From NCBI RefSeq assembly GCF_900142185.1, contig NZ_FQZZ01000005.1, forward strand, positions 62,001-126,000: DNA of 64,000 bases. The letters run 5' to 3'. Each line of letters starts with the position of its first letter. The stretch's first letter is position 1. Source of the DNA: Lutimaribacter pacificus. Its GTDB lineage: Bacteria; Pseudomonadota; Alphaproteobacteria; Rhodobacterales; Rhodobacteraceae. A program made the translations under genes and the position numbers. A model generated the notes under the pieces. It did no database searches and was not told where the DNA came from. It saw only the letters and a list, made by a program, of their open reading frames with translations. Below are positions 1 through 8,365 of this stretch, in pieces.

Positions 1-117
1 GTGGTGCGGCGCGACTGGAAGAACGAGGCCGACAAGATCAAGGGCGCCTTCGCTATCGCGCGCGACCTGGCCGAAAAGGTGATTGCCGAGGAAAAGGCGA
101 AAAAGGCCAGGGCATAG
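1..117 (+). CDS. C-terminal fragment of an unidentified protein
   Basis: The reading frame is open from base 1 to the TAG at 115-117 and gives 38 residues. The tail is strongly charged and helical-looking (Lys, Glu, Ala and Arg rich, ending KAKKARA). The start lies to the left of the window. I do not recognise the family from this tail. It converges on the HD gene at 221, and the two 3' ends share a large inverted repeat. It could be chance coding, but the codon choice and the position of the stop just before a terminator-like repeat favour a real gene end. Confidence 0.5.
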   Translation: MVRRDWKNEADKIKGAFAIARDLAEKVIAEEKAKKARA

Positions 118-140
118 CGCGGGGCGCGCGGGCGGGTTGT

Positions 141-202
141 GAGTATTTTCAGAACGATGAAGGGCCGGGCGCACCCGCTGTTTCATCGTTCTGAAAATAC
201 TC
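141..202. repeat. Perfect 21-bp inverted pair of a dispersed repeat (bidirectional terminator-like)
   Basis: Bases 141-161 (GAGTATTTTC...CGATGAA) and 182-202 are exact reverse complements, separated by a 20-base loop. The pair sits between the convergent ends of the gene ending at 117 and the HD gene ending at 221. Single copies of the same unit occur at 30968-30988 (identical) and 36054-36074 (two differences). A long stem here would stop or protect transcripts from both sides, but the recurrence of the arm elsewhere shows it is a repeat family and not only a local hairpin. Confidence 0.85.
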
Positions 203-219
203 AAAAAACCGCGTGGCGG
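203..219 (-). terminator. Short hairpin plus T-run after the HD gene
   Basis: On the minus strand a CCGC-CAC-GCGG hairpin (219 down to 209) is followed by six T residues (208-203). This is a short but textbook rho-independent arrangement directly after the HD gene stop at 221. The T-run runs straight into the inverted repeat. Confidence 0.55.
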
Positions 220-220
220 G

Positions 221-814
221 TCAGTGCGGCGTCCGGGCGGCGAACCACGTGCGGATGCGCGGGGCGATCCAGTCCCACAGGGCGGGCGCGCCGCGTGCGA
301 TGGGGGCGCCGACACGGGTTTCCACCTTGTCGAGCGTGGCATTGTGTTCCAGCCAGCTGACCCCGCCCGAGGCGAGGTTCTGGTTCGGCGGCTGGAACCG
401 GTCGAGCGCCTTGGCGAATTGCGCGTCCGCGCTTTCGGCGGCTTCGAATTCGTCCCATAGCGCGCGCAGGTCGGCCGCCTGGTCGGACGGCAGCAGGCCG
501 AAGATGCGGTCGGCCGCTTCCTGTTCGCGGGCGGCCACGGCGGCGTGGTCGATCTGGCCGTAGATCGGGTTGTCGCCGGCGTCGATTTCCACCAGGTCGT
601 GCAGCAGCAGCATCCGTATGACGCGCGCGATGTCGACATCGCCGGGCGCGTGTTCGCCCAGCACCAGCGCGTAGAGCGCCAGGTGCCAGCTGTGTTCGGC
701 CGAGTTCTCGGGGCGCGAGGCGTCGCAGAGCGTGGTGGCGCGGGTGACCGATTTCAGCCGGCAGGCCTCGTTCAGGAAGGCCATCTGCGCGTTGAGGCGG
801 GCGGGGGCGGTCAC
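221..814 (-). CDS. HD-domain phosphohydrolase (YfbR/HDDC2-like)
   Basis: This is a 197-residue cytosolic protein of the HD metal-dependent phosphohydrolase superfamily. The metal-binding pattern is visible: His41 in SAEHSW, the His72-Asp73 pair in LLHDLVEID, and Asp138 in ALDRFQP. Length and spacing fit the YfbR/HDDC2 group, whose studied members dephosphorylate deoxynucleoside 5'-monophosphates; the substrate here is inferred from family only. The start is a GTG at 814 overlapping the TGA of the upstream small gene (GTGA), so translation is probably coupled. It is the last gene of a leftward operon with the 77-residue protein and the alpha/beta hydrolase. Confidence 0.8.
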   Translation of the reverse strand: MTAPARLNAQMAFLNEACRLKSVTRATTLCDASRPENSAEHSWHLALYALVLGEHAPGDVDIARVIRMLLLHDLVEIDAGDNPIYGQIDHAAVAAREQEAADRIFGLLPSDQAADLRALWDEFEAAESADAQFAKALDRFQPPNQNLASGGVSWLEHNATLDKVETRVGAPIARGAPALWDWIAPRIRTWFAARTPH

Positions 815-1044
815 GTGTCGTCCTGCGTCTTTTTCGCGGCGCGCGCCTTTTGCTGCAGCAGCTTGCGCGCGCGGGCGACGGCCAGCCGGACGCGGATCGC
901 GGCCATGAACGCCTCTTGCGTGGGGGTGGAGGAGGCTTGCAACAGGTTGGACACCTCGGCGACGAGCCCCTCGTCGCCGGTGGCTTCCATGATCCTGATC
1001 GTGTCGCGTGCCAGTTCGTCGGCCAGATCCTCGGTCACGCCCAT
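811..1044 (-). CDS. Small conserved-looking protein, unknown function
   Basis: This is a 77-residue soluble, mostly helical protein with an acidic first half and a basic Ala/Lys/Arg tail. It has no signal peptide or membrane segment, and I do not recognise a domain. It lies 4 bases after the alpha/beta hydrolase stop, and its TGA overlaps the GTG start of the HD gene, so it is almost certainly a translated middle gene of that operon. Position suggests it works with one of its neighbours, but the sequence gives no catalytic motif. Confidence 0.65.
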   Translation of the reverse strand: MGVTEDLADELARDTIRIMEATGDEGLVAEVSNLLQASSTPTQEAFMAAIRVRLAVARARKLLQQKARAAKKTQDDT

Positions 1045-1048
1045 CGGA

Positions 1049-1702
1049 TCACCGCGTGGTTTCTGTCAGGCGCCGCTTCACGTAGTCGGTCACGGTGTCG
1101 ATCATCGTGTCCATATGCGGCTCTTCGAAGAAATGGCCGGCGCCCTCGATTTCCTCGTGGGTGATGGTGATGCCCTTTTGTTCGTGCAGCTTGTTCACCA
1201 GGCTGACGGTATCGGCGGGGGGCGCCACGCGGTCGGCGGTGCCGTTGATGATCAGCCCCGAGGCCGGGCAGGGGGCCAGGAACGAGAAATCGTACATGTT
1301 GGCGGGCGGCGCCACCGAGACGAAGCCGGTGATCTCGGGGCGGCGCATCAGGAGCTGCATCCCGATCCACGCGCCGAAGCTGAAGCCCGCGACCCAGCAA
1401 TGCTTGGAGTTGTTGTTCATCGACTGCAGGTAGTCGAGCGCCGAGGCGGCATCCGACAACTCGCCCACGCCCTGGTCGTATTCGCCCTGGCTGCGCCCGA
1501 CGCCACGGAAGTTGAAGCGCAGAACGGTAAAGCCCATATTGTAGAATGCGTAATGCAGGTTATACACCACCTTGTTGTTCATGGTGCCGCCGAATTGCGG
1601 ATGGGGGTGCAGCACGATGGCGATCGGGGCATCCCGCTCTTTTTGCGGGTGATACCGGCCTTCGAGCCGACCTTCGGGTCCGGGAAAGATGACCTCGGGC
1701 AT
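1049..1702 (-). CDS. Alpha/beta hydrolase (serine hydrolase)
   Basis: This is a 217-residue cytosolic hydrolase of the alpha/beta fold. The nucleophile elbow is GFSFGA with Ser108, the acid is Asp157 in NGTADRV, and the base is His190 in GAGHFF, so the full triad is present. The N-terminal HPHPQFGG stretch is the oxyanion-region signature of a group of small bacterial hydrolases related to dienelactone-hydrolase and prolyl-oligopeptidase-like enzymes. The substrate is unknown. It is the first gene of the leftward operon and is divergent from iscR; the 154-base gap carries the iscR promoter. No lid domain or signal peptide is seen. Confidence 0.8.
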   Translation of the reverse strand: MPEVIFPGPEGRLEGRYHPQKERDAPIAIVLHPHPQFGGTMNNKVVYNLHYAFYNMGFTVLRFNFRGVGRSQGEYDQGVGELSDAASALDYLQSMNNNSKHCWVAGFSFGAWIGMQLLMRRPEITGFVSVAPPANMYDFSFLAPCPASGLIINGTADRVAPPADTVSLVNKLHEQKGITITHEEIEGAGHFFEEPHMDTMIDTVTDYVKRRLTETTR

Positions 1703-1737
1703 GGGTTTCCTTGTCAGCTGTGGCCTGGCGGGTAATC

Positions 1738-1774
1738 TTGACGAATTCGCTCAGGCACTTTAGAACCGTTCTAA
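1738..1774 (+). promoter_or_regulatory. iscR promoter with overlapping IscR (Iron-Rhodo-box) operator
   Basis: A -35 TTGACG (1738-1743) is followed after 17 bases by a -10 TAGAAC (1761-1766). The perfect palindrome TTAGAACCGTTCTAA (1760-1774) covers the -10. It has the TTAGAA-N3-TTCTAA form described as the Iron-Rhodo-box, the IscR-linked motif of Rhodobacteraceae. Occupancy of this site would block RNA polymerase, giving autorepression of iscR and the downstream suf genes. Confidence 0.75.
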
Positions 1775-1856
1775 TCTTGCCGGCAGGGGCCGGCCGGGGC
1801 TTGATGCGAGATAAGCGTTTCGCCCTGCAAGGTCAATCTGTTGGCGGGGGTGGCCC

Positions 1857-2318
1857 ATGAAACTGAGCACCAAGGGACGTTATGCGATGGTGGCGCTGGC
1901 CGATATCGCGCTGCAACCGAAGGGGCAACTGGTCACGCTGGGCGATATCTCGCGCCGGCAGGACGTGTCGCTGCCCTATCTCGAACAGCTGTTCGTCAAG
2001 CTGCGCCGGGCCGAGCTGGTGGAATCGGTGCGCGGGCCCGGCGGGGGCTACCGGCTGGCGAAACCCGCCAGCGATATCCGCATCGTCGATGTGCTGGCCG
2101 CGGTGGACGAGACCGTGGATGCCATGCACAAGGGCGCGGGCGCCAGCGGCGCGCTGTCGGGCAGCCGGGCGCAATCGCTGACCAACCGCCTGTGGGAGGG
2201 GCTGAGCGCGCATGTCTATGTCTTCCTGCACCAGACCCGGCTGTCGGACGTGATCGAGAACGACCTGGCGCCGTGCCCGGCGGTGCCGTCGCTGTTTTCC
2301 GTGGTTGACGAGGGATGA
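1857..2318 (+). CDS. iscR: IscR, Rrf2-family iron-sulfur regulator
   Basis: This is a 153-residue Rrf2 regulator: N-terminal winged helix-turn-helix (residues 1-75, MKLSTKGRYA start and the GPGGGYRLAKP wing) and a dimerisation helix. The three clustered cysteines that bind 2Fe-2S in enterobacterial IscR are absent from residues 85-110; the only cysteine is Cys140 near the C-terminus (NDLAPCP). This matches the unusual Rhodobacteraceae IscR type, which still senses iron-sulfur status. It leads the suf operon under a promoter with a palindromic site that it probably binds itself. The gap to the desulfurase is 105 bases. Confidence 0.92.
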   Translation: MKLSTKGRYAMVALADIALQPKGQLVTLGDISRRQDVSLPYLEQLFVKLRRAELVESVRGPGGGYRLAKPASDIRIVDVLAAVDETVDAMHKGAGASGALSGSRAQSLTNRLWEGLSAHVYVFLHQTRLSDVIENDLAPCPAVPSLFSVVDEG

Positions 2319-2423
2319 GGATATGTCACGCCGCGCCGGCGCGGCCCGCGTGGTATCGTCGGGCGGCCGGTGGACTGGCAAGGGCATCCTGTGCGAAGGC
2401 CGGGACATGAGAAGGCAGCAATT

Positions 2424-3476
2424 GTGACAAACCGTCGCGTATACCTGGATTACAACGCCACAGCCCCCCTGCGGCCCGAGGCGCGCGATGCCATGATCGC
2501 GGCGTTCGACCTTGTGGGCAACCCGTCGAGCGTCCATGCCGAGGGACGCGCGGCCAGGGGGCTGATCGAGCGTGCCCGCGGCCAGGTCGCCGCGGCGTTC
2601 GGGGCGGACGGGGCCGACGTGATCTTTACCTCGGGCGCGACCGAGGCGGCGGCGCTGGCCTGCGCGGGGCGGGGGCTGCACGGCGCGGGAATCGAACATG
2701 ACGCGGTGGGCGCCTGGGTGGATGACAGCCTGCCCGTCGATGGCGATGGCCGGGTGACGGTGGCCGATCCGGCGCAGTCGGCAGTGCAGGCGGCCAATTC
2801 GGAAACCGGGGTGGTGCAGGATCTGCCGCAGGGGCTGGCGGTGGTCGATGCCACGCAGGCCTTCGGCAAGCTGCCCGTCGCGTTCAACTGGCTGGGTTGC
2901 GAGATGGCGCTGATCTCGGCGCACAAGCTGGGCGGGCCCAAGGGAATCGGCGCGCTGGTGGTGCGGCGCGGCACCGACGTGGCGGCGCAGCTGCGCGGCG
3001 GCGGGCAGGAGATGGGCCGCCGTGCGGGCACCGAGAACGTGGCCGCGATCGCCGGTTTCGGCGCGGCGGCCGAGGCCGCTGCGCGCGATCTGGCCGATGG
3101 CGTGTGGGACCGCGTATCTGGACTTAGAAAAATTCTAGAAAAGGCCATTGAGGCTGGATCAAAAGAGACTATTTTGGTCGGGAAAGCCGCGCGACGCCTG
3201 CCCAACACCTGTTGCTTCCTCACCCCCGGCTGGAAGGGTGAGACACAGGTGATGGCCATGGACCTTGCCGGTTTCGCCGTCAGCGCGGGCAGCGCCTGTT
3301 CCAGTGGCAAGGTGCGGGCCAGCAGGGTACTGACGGCAATGGGATATGACGAGGGGCAGGCGGCCTGCGCGATGCGCGTGTCGCTGGGCCCCGATACGAG
3401 CGAAGAAGACGTTCTGCGTTTCGCGGACGTCTGGTTGGACAAGTGGGAACGGCACCGCGCCCGCAGCGCGGCGTAA
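2424..3476 (+). CDS. Cysteine desulfurase, IscS/NifS type
   Basis: This PLP enzyme removes sulfur from cysteine to feed iron-sulfur assembly. It carries the cofactor lysine Lys168 ([10 protein letters not shown]), His92 (IEHDAV), the ANSETG and DATQAFGK motifs, and the group I active-site Cys292 in [10 protein letters not shown] chose GTG 2424 because GAGAAGG (2409-2415) sits 8 bases before it and the protein then begins with the family-typical [10 protein letters not shown]. The ATG at 2370 would add an unconserved leader. At 350 residues it is shorter than most IscS proteins (about 400). Codons around 3118-3185 are strikingly AT-rich and contain an IscR-type palindrome. It is the second gene of the suf operon, followed 16 bases later by sufB. 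Confidence 0.9.
   Translation: MTNRRVYLDYNATAPLRPEARDAMIAAFDLVGNPSSVHAEGRAARGLIERARGQVAAAFGADGADVIFTSGATEAAALACAGRGLHGAGIEHDAVGAWVDDSLPVDGDGRVTVADPAQSAVQAANSETGVVQDLPQGLAVVDATQAFGKLPVAFNWLGCEMALISAHKLGGPKGIGALVVRRGTDVAAQLRGGGQEMGRRAGTENVAAIAGFGAAAEAAARDLADGVWDRVSGLRKILEKAIEAGSKETILVGKAARRLPNTCCFLTPGWKGETQVMAMDLAGFAVSAGSACSSGKVRASRVLTAMGYDEGQAACAMRVSLGPDTSEEDVLRFADVWLDKWERHRARSAA
3124..3138 (+). promoter_or_regulatory. Candidate internal IscR box upstream of sufB
   Basis: TTAGAAAAATTCTAG matches TTAGAA-N3-TTCTAA with one change and lies inside the desulfurase gene, 355 bases before sufB. A possible promoter follows just downstream: TTGAGG (3148-3153), 16 bases, TATTTT (3170-3175). The surrounding codons avoid the GC-rich usage of the rest of the gene. 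I infer a second, IscR-controlled start for the sufB-onward genes. Confidence 0.5.
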
Positions 3477-3492
3477 CAGGAAAGGAAAGCCG

Positions 3493-5013
3493 ATGACGGC
3501 ACTGGACAAGGTAGAGGTGAAGGAAGGCGTCGATCAGGAAACGGTCGATGCGGTCAAATCCCTTGGCAAGTACAAGCATGGCTGGGAAACCGATATCGAG
3601 ATGGAATACGCCCCCAAGGGGCTGACCCCCGATATCGTGCGGCTGATTTCCGACAAGAACGGCGAACCCGAATGGATGACCGAGTGGCGGCTGAAGGCGC
3701 TGGAACGCTGGGTCAACATGAAGGAACCCGACTGGGCGATGGTGGATTACCCGGAAATCGATTTCCAGGACCAGTATTACTATGCCCGCCCCAAGAGCAT
3801 GGAGACCAAGCCGAAATCGCTGGACGAGGTCGACCCCAAGCTGCTGGCGACCTATGAAAAGCTGGGTATCCCGCTGAAGGAACAGATGATCCTGGCCGGC
3901 GTCGAGGGCGCCGAGGATGCCCCCGCCGAGGGCCGCAAGGTGGCCGTGGACGCGGTGTTCGACAGCGTATCGGTGGGCACCACCTTCCAGAAAGAGTTGC
4001 AGAAGGCCGGGGTGATCTTCTGCTCGATCTCGGAAGCGATCCGCGAACATCCTGAACTGGTTAAGAAATACCTCGGTTCGGTCGTTCCGGTGTCCGACAA
4101 CTTCTATGCCACGCTGAACAGCGCGGTGTTTTCCGACGGCTCGTTCGTCTATGTGCCGCCGGGTGTGCGTTGCCCGATGGAACTGAGCACCTATTTCCGC
4201 ATCAACGCCGAGAATACCGGCCAGTTCGAGCGCACGCTGATCATCGCCGACAAGGGCTCTTACGTCAGCTACCTGGAGGGCTGCACCGCGCCGCAGCGCG
4301 ATATCGCGCAGCTTCATGCCGCGGTGGTGGAAATCATCGTCGAGGAAGACGCCGAGGTGAAATACTCGACCGTGCAGAACTGGTATCCGGGCGACGAGAA
4401 CGGCAAGGGCGGCATCTACAACTTCGTCACCAAGCGCGCCGATTGCCGGGGCGACCGGGCCAAGGTGATGTGGACGCAGGTGGAAACCGGCAGCGCGGTG
4501 ACGTGGAAATACCCGTCCTGCATCCTGCGCGGCGACGACAGCCAGGGCGAGTTCTATTCCATCGCCATCACCAACAACCACCAGCAGGCCGATACCGGCA
4601 CCAAGATGACGCATCTGGGCAAGAACACCAAATCGCGCATCGTGTCGAAAGGTATCAGCGCGGGCTATGCGCAGAATACCTATCGCGGCCTCGTGTCGAT
4701 GCACCCGAAGGCCAAGAACAGCCGCAACTATACCCAGTGCGACAGCCTGCTGATCGGCGACAAGTGCGGGGCGCATACGGTGCCTTACATCGAGGTGCGC
4801 AACAACTCGTCCCGCGTGGAACACGAGGCGACCACGTCGAAGGTGGATGACGACCAGATGTTCTATTGCCGCCAGCGCGGCATGGACGAGGAAGAGGCCG
4901 TGGCGCTGATCGTCAACGGTTTCGCCAAGGAGGTGTTGCAGGCGCTGCCGATGGAGTTCGCCATGGAGGCGCAGCAACTGGTCGCGATCTCGCTGGAAGG
5001 GTCGGTGGGCTGA
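3493..5013 (+). CDS. sufB: SufB, Fe-S cluster scaffold subunit
   Basis: This 506-residue subunit forms the SufBCD scaffold on which Fe-S clusters are built. The C-terminal half shows the SufB core: [11 protein letters not shown], then GDKCGAHT with Cys425 (equivalent of the E. coli Cys405 sulfur acceptor), and the VEHEATTSK segment carrying the conserved acidic ligand. The ATG at 3493 follows AGGAAAG and gives the expected N-terminus; upstream in-frame codons belong to an out-of-frame overlap with the desulfurase. It lies in the suf operon, 20 bases before the FkbM gene. Confidence 0.95.
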   Translation: MTALDKVEVKEGVDQETVDAVKSLGKYKHGWETDIEMEYAPKGLTPDIVRLISDKNGEPEWMTEWRLKALERWVNMKEPDWAMVDYPEIDFQDQYYYARPKSMETKPKSLDEVDPKLLATYEKLGIPLKEQMILAGVEGAEDAPAEGRKVAVDAVFDSVSVGTTFQKELQKAGVIFCSISEAIREHPELVKKYLGSVVPVSDNFYATLNSAVFSDGSFVYVPPGVRCPMELSTYFRINAENTGQFERTLIIADKGSYVSYLEGCTAPQRDIAQLHAAVVEIIVEEDAEVKYSTVQNWYPGDENGKGGIYNFVTKRADCRGDRAKVMWTQVETGSAVTWKYPSCILRGDDSQGEFYSIAITNNHQQADTGTKMTHLGKNTKSRIVSKGISAGYAQNTYRGLVSMHPKAKNSRNYTQCDSLLIGDKCGAHTVPYIEVRNNSSRVEHEATTSKVDDDQMFYCRQRGMDEEEAVALIVNGFAKEVLQALPMEFAMEAQQLVAISLEGSVG

Positions 5014-5033
5014 CGCCTGCCGCCGGACAGGGC

Positions 5034-5912
5034 ATGGGCAATTCGCTTGGATATCTGGCGCGGACGCTGGCGCCGTTGCGCCCCGTGCGCATCGCCGATG
5101 TGGGGGCCAACCCCCTCGGGGCGCCGGTCTATGCCGGGGTGCTGCGTCATGACCTGGCCGAGGTCTGGGCGTTCGAGCCGCACCCGGATGCGGCCGCGGA
5201 ACTGCGCGCCGGGGCACCTGCGAATGTGCATGTGCTGGAGCGCGCGGTGGGCCGGCCGGGGCGGGCGGTGTTCAACGCCTATCCTTCGGCGGAAATGTCG
5301 TCTTTGTATAAGATTTCGACACAATCCACCGGATATCTGGGGCATTTTCGTCGACATTTGAACAGTGAGGTTGAGGTGGAAATGACCCTCGACAGCCTCG
5401 ACGGGATGCCGGACCTGCCCGCGATCGACTGCCTGAAGGTGGATGCGCAGGGCGCCGAGGTCGACGTGATCGAAGGCGCGCGGGCAAAGCTGTCGGGCGC
5501 CGTGGCCGTGGTGGCCGAGATGCGGTTCTATCGCCTGTATGACGGCGAGCCGGCATTGCACGATCTGGACCGCGCGCTGCGCGACCAGGGGTTCGTGCTG
5601 CACCGCTTCCTGCACCAGAAAGCAAGGATGCTGGGCAACAGCCAGGCCGCGCGGCTGAACCGCCGCGCCATCGGCAGCCAGTTGATAGACGGGGATGCGG
5701 TGTATATCCGCAACCTCGAAGACCGGGATGCGGTGACCGACGAACAACTGGCGCATCTGGCGCTGCTGGCCGATGGCGTGTTCGGCAGCCACGACCTTGC
5801 GCTGTGGTGCCTGGACGAGCTGGCGGCGCGTGGCGTCGTGCCGGGCAAGGCGGCGGCGAAATACGTGGACAAGCTGCCCGACGGGCTGAAGGCGGAAAGG
5901 ATCGAGGCATGA
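5034..5912 (+). CDS. FkbM-family SAM-dependent methyltransferase
   Basis: This 292-residue protein carries the FkbM methyltransferase pattern: a SAM-binding glycine motif ADVGANPLG (21-29), the acidic FEPHP (47-51), and [16 protein letters not shown] (about 134-149). Members usually O-methylate sugars or other small groups; the substrate here is unknown. The start is ATG 5034, because no in-frame start with a better ribosome site lies between it and the sufB stop. It sits 20 bases after sufB and overlaps the YbjQ-like gene (ATGA), so it is part of the suf operon, where no methylation step is known. Codons for residues 89-115 are unusually AT-rich. Confidence 0.8.
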   Translation: MGNSLGYLARTLAPLRPVRIADVGANPLGAPVYAGVLRHDLAEVWAFEPHPDAAAELRAGAPANVHVLERAVGRPGRAVFNAYPSAEMSSLYKISTQSTGYLGHFRRHLNSEVEVEMTLDSLDGMPDLPAIDCLKVDAQGAEVDVIEGARAKLSGAVAVVAEMRFYRLYDGEPALHDLDRALRDQGFVLHRFLHQKARMLGNSQAARLNRRAIGSQLIDGDAVYIRNLEDRDAVTDEQLAHLALLADGVFGSHDLALWCLDELAARGVVPGKAAAKYVDKLPDGLKAERIEA

Positions 5913-6223
5913 TCATCACAACGACCAACACGGTCGAAGGGCACCGCATCGTCGACTATCGCGGCATCGTCGTGGGCGAGGCGATCATGGGCGCCAATAT
6001 CGTGCGCGACATATTCGCCAACGTGACCGATATCATCGGCGGCCGTTCGGGCGCCTATGAATCGAAATTGCAGGACGCGCGCGAAACCGCCCTGCGCGAG
6101 CTGGAGCATCGCGCGCTGGCGGCCGGCGGCAATGCGGTGGTGGGTGTCGACCTGGATTACGAGGTGGTGGGCCAGTCGATGCTGATGGTCTCGGCCTCGG
6201 GAACCGCGGTGGTGATCGAATGA
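5909..6223 (+). CDS. YbjQ/UPF0145 family protein
   Basis: This is a 104-residue protein of the YbjQ/UPF0145 family (heavy-metal-binding-domain fold, forms pentameric rings in solved members). Typical features are the N-terminal [11 protein letters not shown], the central [10 protein letters not shown] stretch, and the [12 protein letters not shown] segment. Function in the family is unknown. The ATG overlaps the methyltransferase stop (ATGA), indicating coupled translation. A 100-base gap with no clear terminator separates it from sufC, so the pair is read as embedded in the suf transcript. Confidence 0.85.
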   Translation: MIITTTNTVEGHRIVDYRGIVVGEAIMGANIVRDIFANVTDIIGGRSGAYESKLQDARETALRELEHRALAAGGNAVVGVDLDYEVVGQSMLMVSASGTAVVIE

Positions 6224-6323
6224 TCCGGCCCGCCGCCATGCCCTGAGATATCCCCGCGGGGGATGCAACTGATGACGCGGCCCGGACGGGCCGCCCCGAA
6301 ACGCGAACTGGAAAGGAACGACC

Positions 6324-7079
6324 ATGCTGGAAATCAAGAACCTGCACGTGCAGCTGGAGGAAGAGGACAAGAAGATCCTGAAAGGCGTCGACCTGACGGT
6401 CGAGCCGGGCAAGGTCCATGCGATCATGGGGCCGAACGGGTCGGGCAAGTCGACGCTCAGCTATGTGCTGTCGGGGCGCGACGGCTACGAGGTGACCGAG
6501 GGCACCGCCACGCTGGACGGTCAGGACCTGCTGGCGATGGAGCCCGAGGAACGCGCTGCTGCCGGCCTTTTCCTGGCCTTCCAGTACCCGGTTGAAATCC
6601 CCGGCGTCGGCAACATGACCTTCCTGCGCACCGCCGTGAACGCACAGCGCAAGGCGCGCGGGCAGGAAGAGATGTCGTCGACCGAGTTCCTCAAGGTGAT
6701 CCGCGAAAAGGCGAAGGAGTTGCAGATCGACGCCGAGATGCTGAAACGCCCGGTCAATGTGGGCTTTTCCGGCGGCGAGAAAAAGCGCAACGAAATCCTG
6801 CAGATGGCCATGCTTGAGCCGCGGATGTGCATCCTGGACGAAACCGACAGCGGGCTGGACGTGGACGCGATGAAGCTGGTCAGCGATGGCGTGAACGCGC
6901 TGCGCGACGAGGGGCGCGGTTTCCTTGTCATCACCCACTACCAGCGCCTGCTGAACCACATCAGGCCGGACGTGGTGCACATCATGTCCAACGGCCGTAT
7001 CGTCAAGACGGGCGGCCCGGAACTGGCGCTCGAGGTCGAGGAGAACGGATATGCCGATATCCTCGGGGAGGCGGTGTAA
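6324..7079 (+). CDS. sufC: SufC, ATPase of the Fe-S scaffold
   Basis: This is a 251-residue soluble ABC-type ATPase that drives rearrangement of the SufBCD complex. Walker A is GPNGSGKST (about 36-44), the signature is FSGGEKKR (about 149-156), and Walker B is MCILDETDSGLD. The signature KKR and the ETDSGLD tail are typical of SufC and not of transport ATPases. The ribosome site GGAAAGG precedes ATG 6324. The stop overlaps the sufD start by one base. Confidence 0.96.
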   Translation: MLEIKNLHVQLEEEDKKILKGVDLTVEPGKVHAIMGPNGSGKSTLSYVLSGRDGYEVTEGTATLDGQDLLAMEPEERAAAGLFLAFQYPVEIPGVGNMTFLRTAVNAQRKARGQEEMSSTEFLKVIREKAKELQIDAEMLKRPVNVGFSGGEKKRNEILQMAMLEPRMCILDETDSGLDVDAMKLVSDGVNALRDEGRGFLVITHYQRLLNHIRPDVVHIMSNGRIVKTGGPELALEVEENGYADILGEAV

Positions 7080-8365
7080 TGGCTTTGCCACAGGTAAAAC
7101 TCGACGCGACCGAGGCGCGGCTGGCGGCGCTGGCGCTGCCCGCGGGCGGTAGCTGGATCACCGCCGCGCGCGAGGCGGCACTGGCGCGCGTGCGCGAGAT
7201 GGGCCTGCCGGGGCGGCGCGACGAATACTGGAAATTCACCCGCCCCGATACGCTGGTGCAGCCCGAGGCGCCGAAGGCCGCGCTGTTCAGCCATGACGAG
7301 GCCATGCCGTTCCTGGACCTGGACCGCATCTGCGTGGTGTTCGTGGACGGCGTGTTCGACGAGGAGGCCAGCGACGACCTGGGCGCCGCGGGTATCGAGA
7401 TCGAGCGGCTGGCGATCGCGGGCGCGCAGGATATCCACTGGGCGCGCGACCTCTATGGCAAGCTGGAAGAGGCCGGGCAGAACCCGGTGATGCGCCCGCT
7501 GGCCGCGCTCAACACCGCCTTTGCGACGGATGGCGTGGCGATCCGGGTGACCGGCAAGGCGGAAAAGCCCGTGAGCCTGGTCTACCACCACCGTTCCGAG
7601 ACCTCGGACGCGATGCTGCACCATGTCATCCGGCTGGAGCAGGGGGCGGAACTGACCGTGCTGGAAAACGGCCCCGCCGCGGCGCGGTTCAACAAGGTGA
7701 TGGAGGTGGATGTCGCCGATGGCGCCACCTTCCACCACGTGCGCACGCAGGGGCGCGACCACGAACGCCGCGCGGCCACCCATATCTTTGCCCGGCTCGG
7801 CACCGAAAGCGTGTTCAAGAGTTTCACCATGACGGCGAACGGCGTGATGACGCGCAACGAATGCGTGATCGAGCTGACCGGCGACGACGCGGTGGCCCAT
7901 GTGGCCGGCGCGGCGATGGGGGATGGCGATTTCCACCATGACGACACGGTGTTCATCACCCATGACGCGGTGAATTGCGAAAGCCGCCAGGTGTTCAAGA
8001 AGGTGCTGCGCAACGGTGCCACCGGCGTGTTCCAGGGCAAGATCCTGGTGCAGCCCGAGGCGCAGAAGACCGACGGCTACCAGATCAGCCAGTCGCTGCT
8101 GCTGGATGACGACAGCACCTTCCTGGCCAAGCCCGAGCTTGAGATCTATGCCGACGATGTGGCCTGTTCGCACGGCTCGACCACCGGCGCCATCGACGAG
8201 GACATGCTGTTCTACCTGCGCGCGCGCGGCGTGCCGCTGAAACGGGCGCAGGACCTGCTGGTGCTGGCCTTCCTCGCCGAGGCGGTCGAAGAGATCGAGA
8301 ACCCGGCCCTGCGCGAAAGCATCACCGTGCGGCTGCAGGGCTGGCTGGAACGGCATTCGCACTGA
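7079..8365 (+). CDS. sufD: SufD, Fe-S scaffold subunit
   Basis: This 428-residue partner of SufB in the SufBCD scaffold has the conserved RRDEYWKFT N-terminal segment and the C-terminal DDVACSHGSTTGAID motif, which holds the histidine implicated in cluster assembly. The ATG overlaps the sufC stop (TAATG), and the stop overlaps the next gene (TGATG), so translation of sufC, sufD and the membrane genes is probably coupled. Length and domain order are normal for the family. Confidence 0.95.
   Translation: MALPQVKLDATEARLAALALPAGGSWITAAREAALARVREMGLPGRRDEYWKFTRPDTLVQPEAPKAALFSHDEAMPFLDLDRICVVFVDGVFDEEASDDLGAAGIEIERLAIAGAQDIHWARDLYGKLEEAGQNPVMRPLAALNTAFATDGVAIRVTGKAEKPVSLVYHHRSETSDAMLHHVIRLEQGAELTVLENGPAAARFNKVMEVDVADGATFHHVRTQGRDHERRAATHIFARLGTESVFKSFTMTANGVMTRNECVIELTGDDAVAHVAGAAMGDGDFHHDDTVFITHDAVNCESRQVFKKVLRNGATGVFQGKILVQPEAQKTDGYQISQSLLLDDDSTFLAKPELEIYADDVACSHGSTTGAIDEDMLFYLRARGVPLKRAQDLLVLAFLAEAVEEIENPALRESITVRLQGWLERHSH

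Noticed and set aside
2370-2423. Earlier ATG start for the cysteine desulfurase
   Set aside because: It adds an unconserved, charged leader and has no ribosome site, whereas GTG 2424 follows GAGAAGG and begins the conserved [10 protein letters not shown] region.
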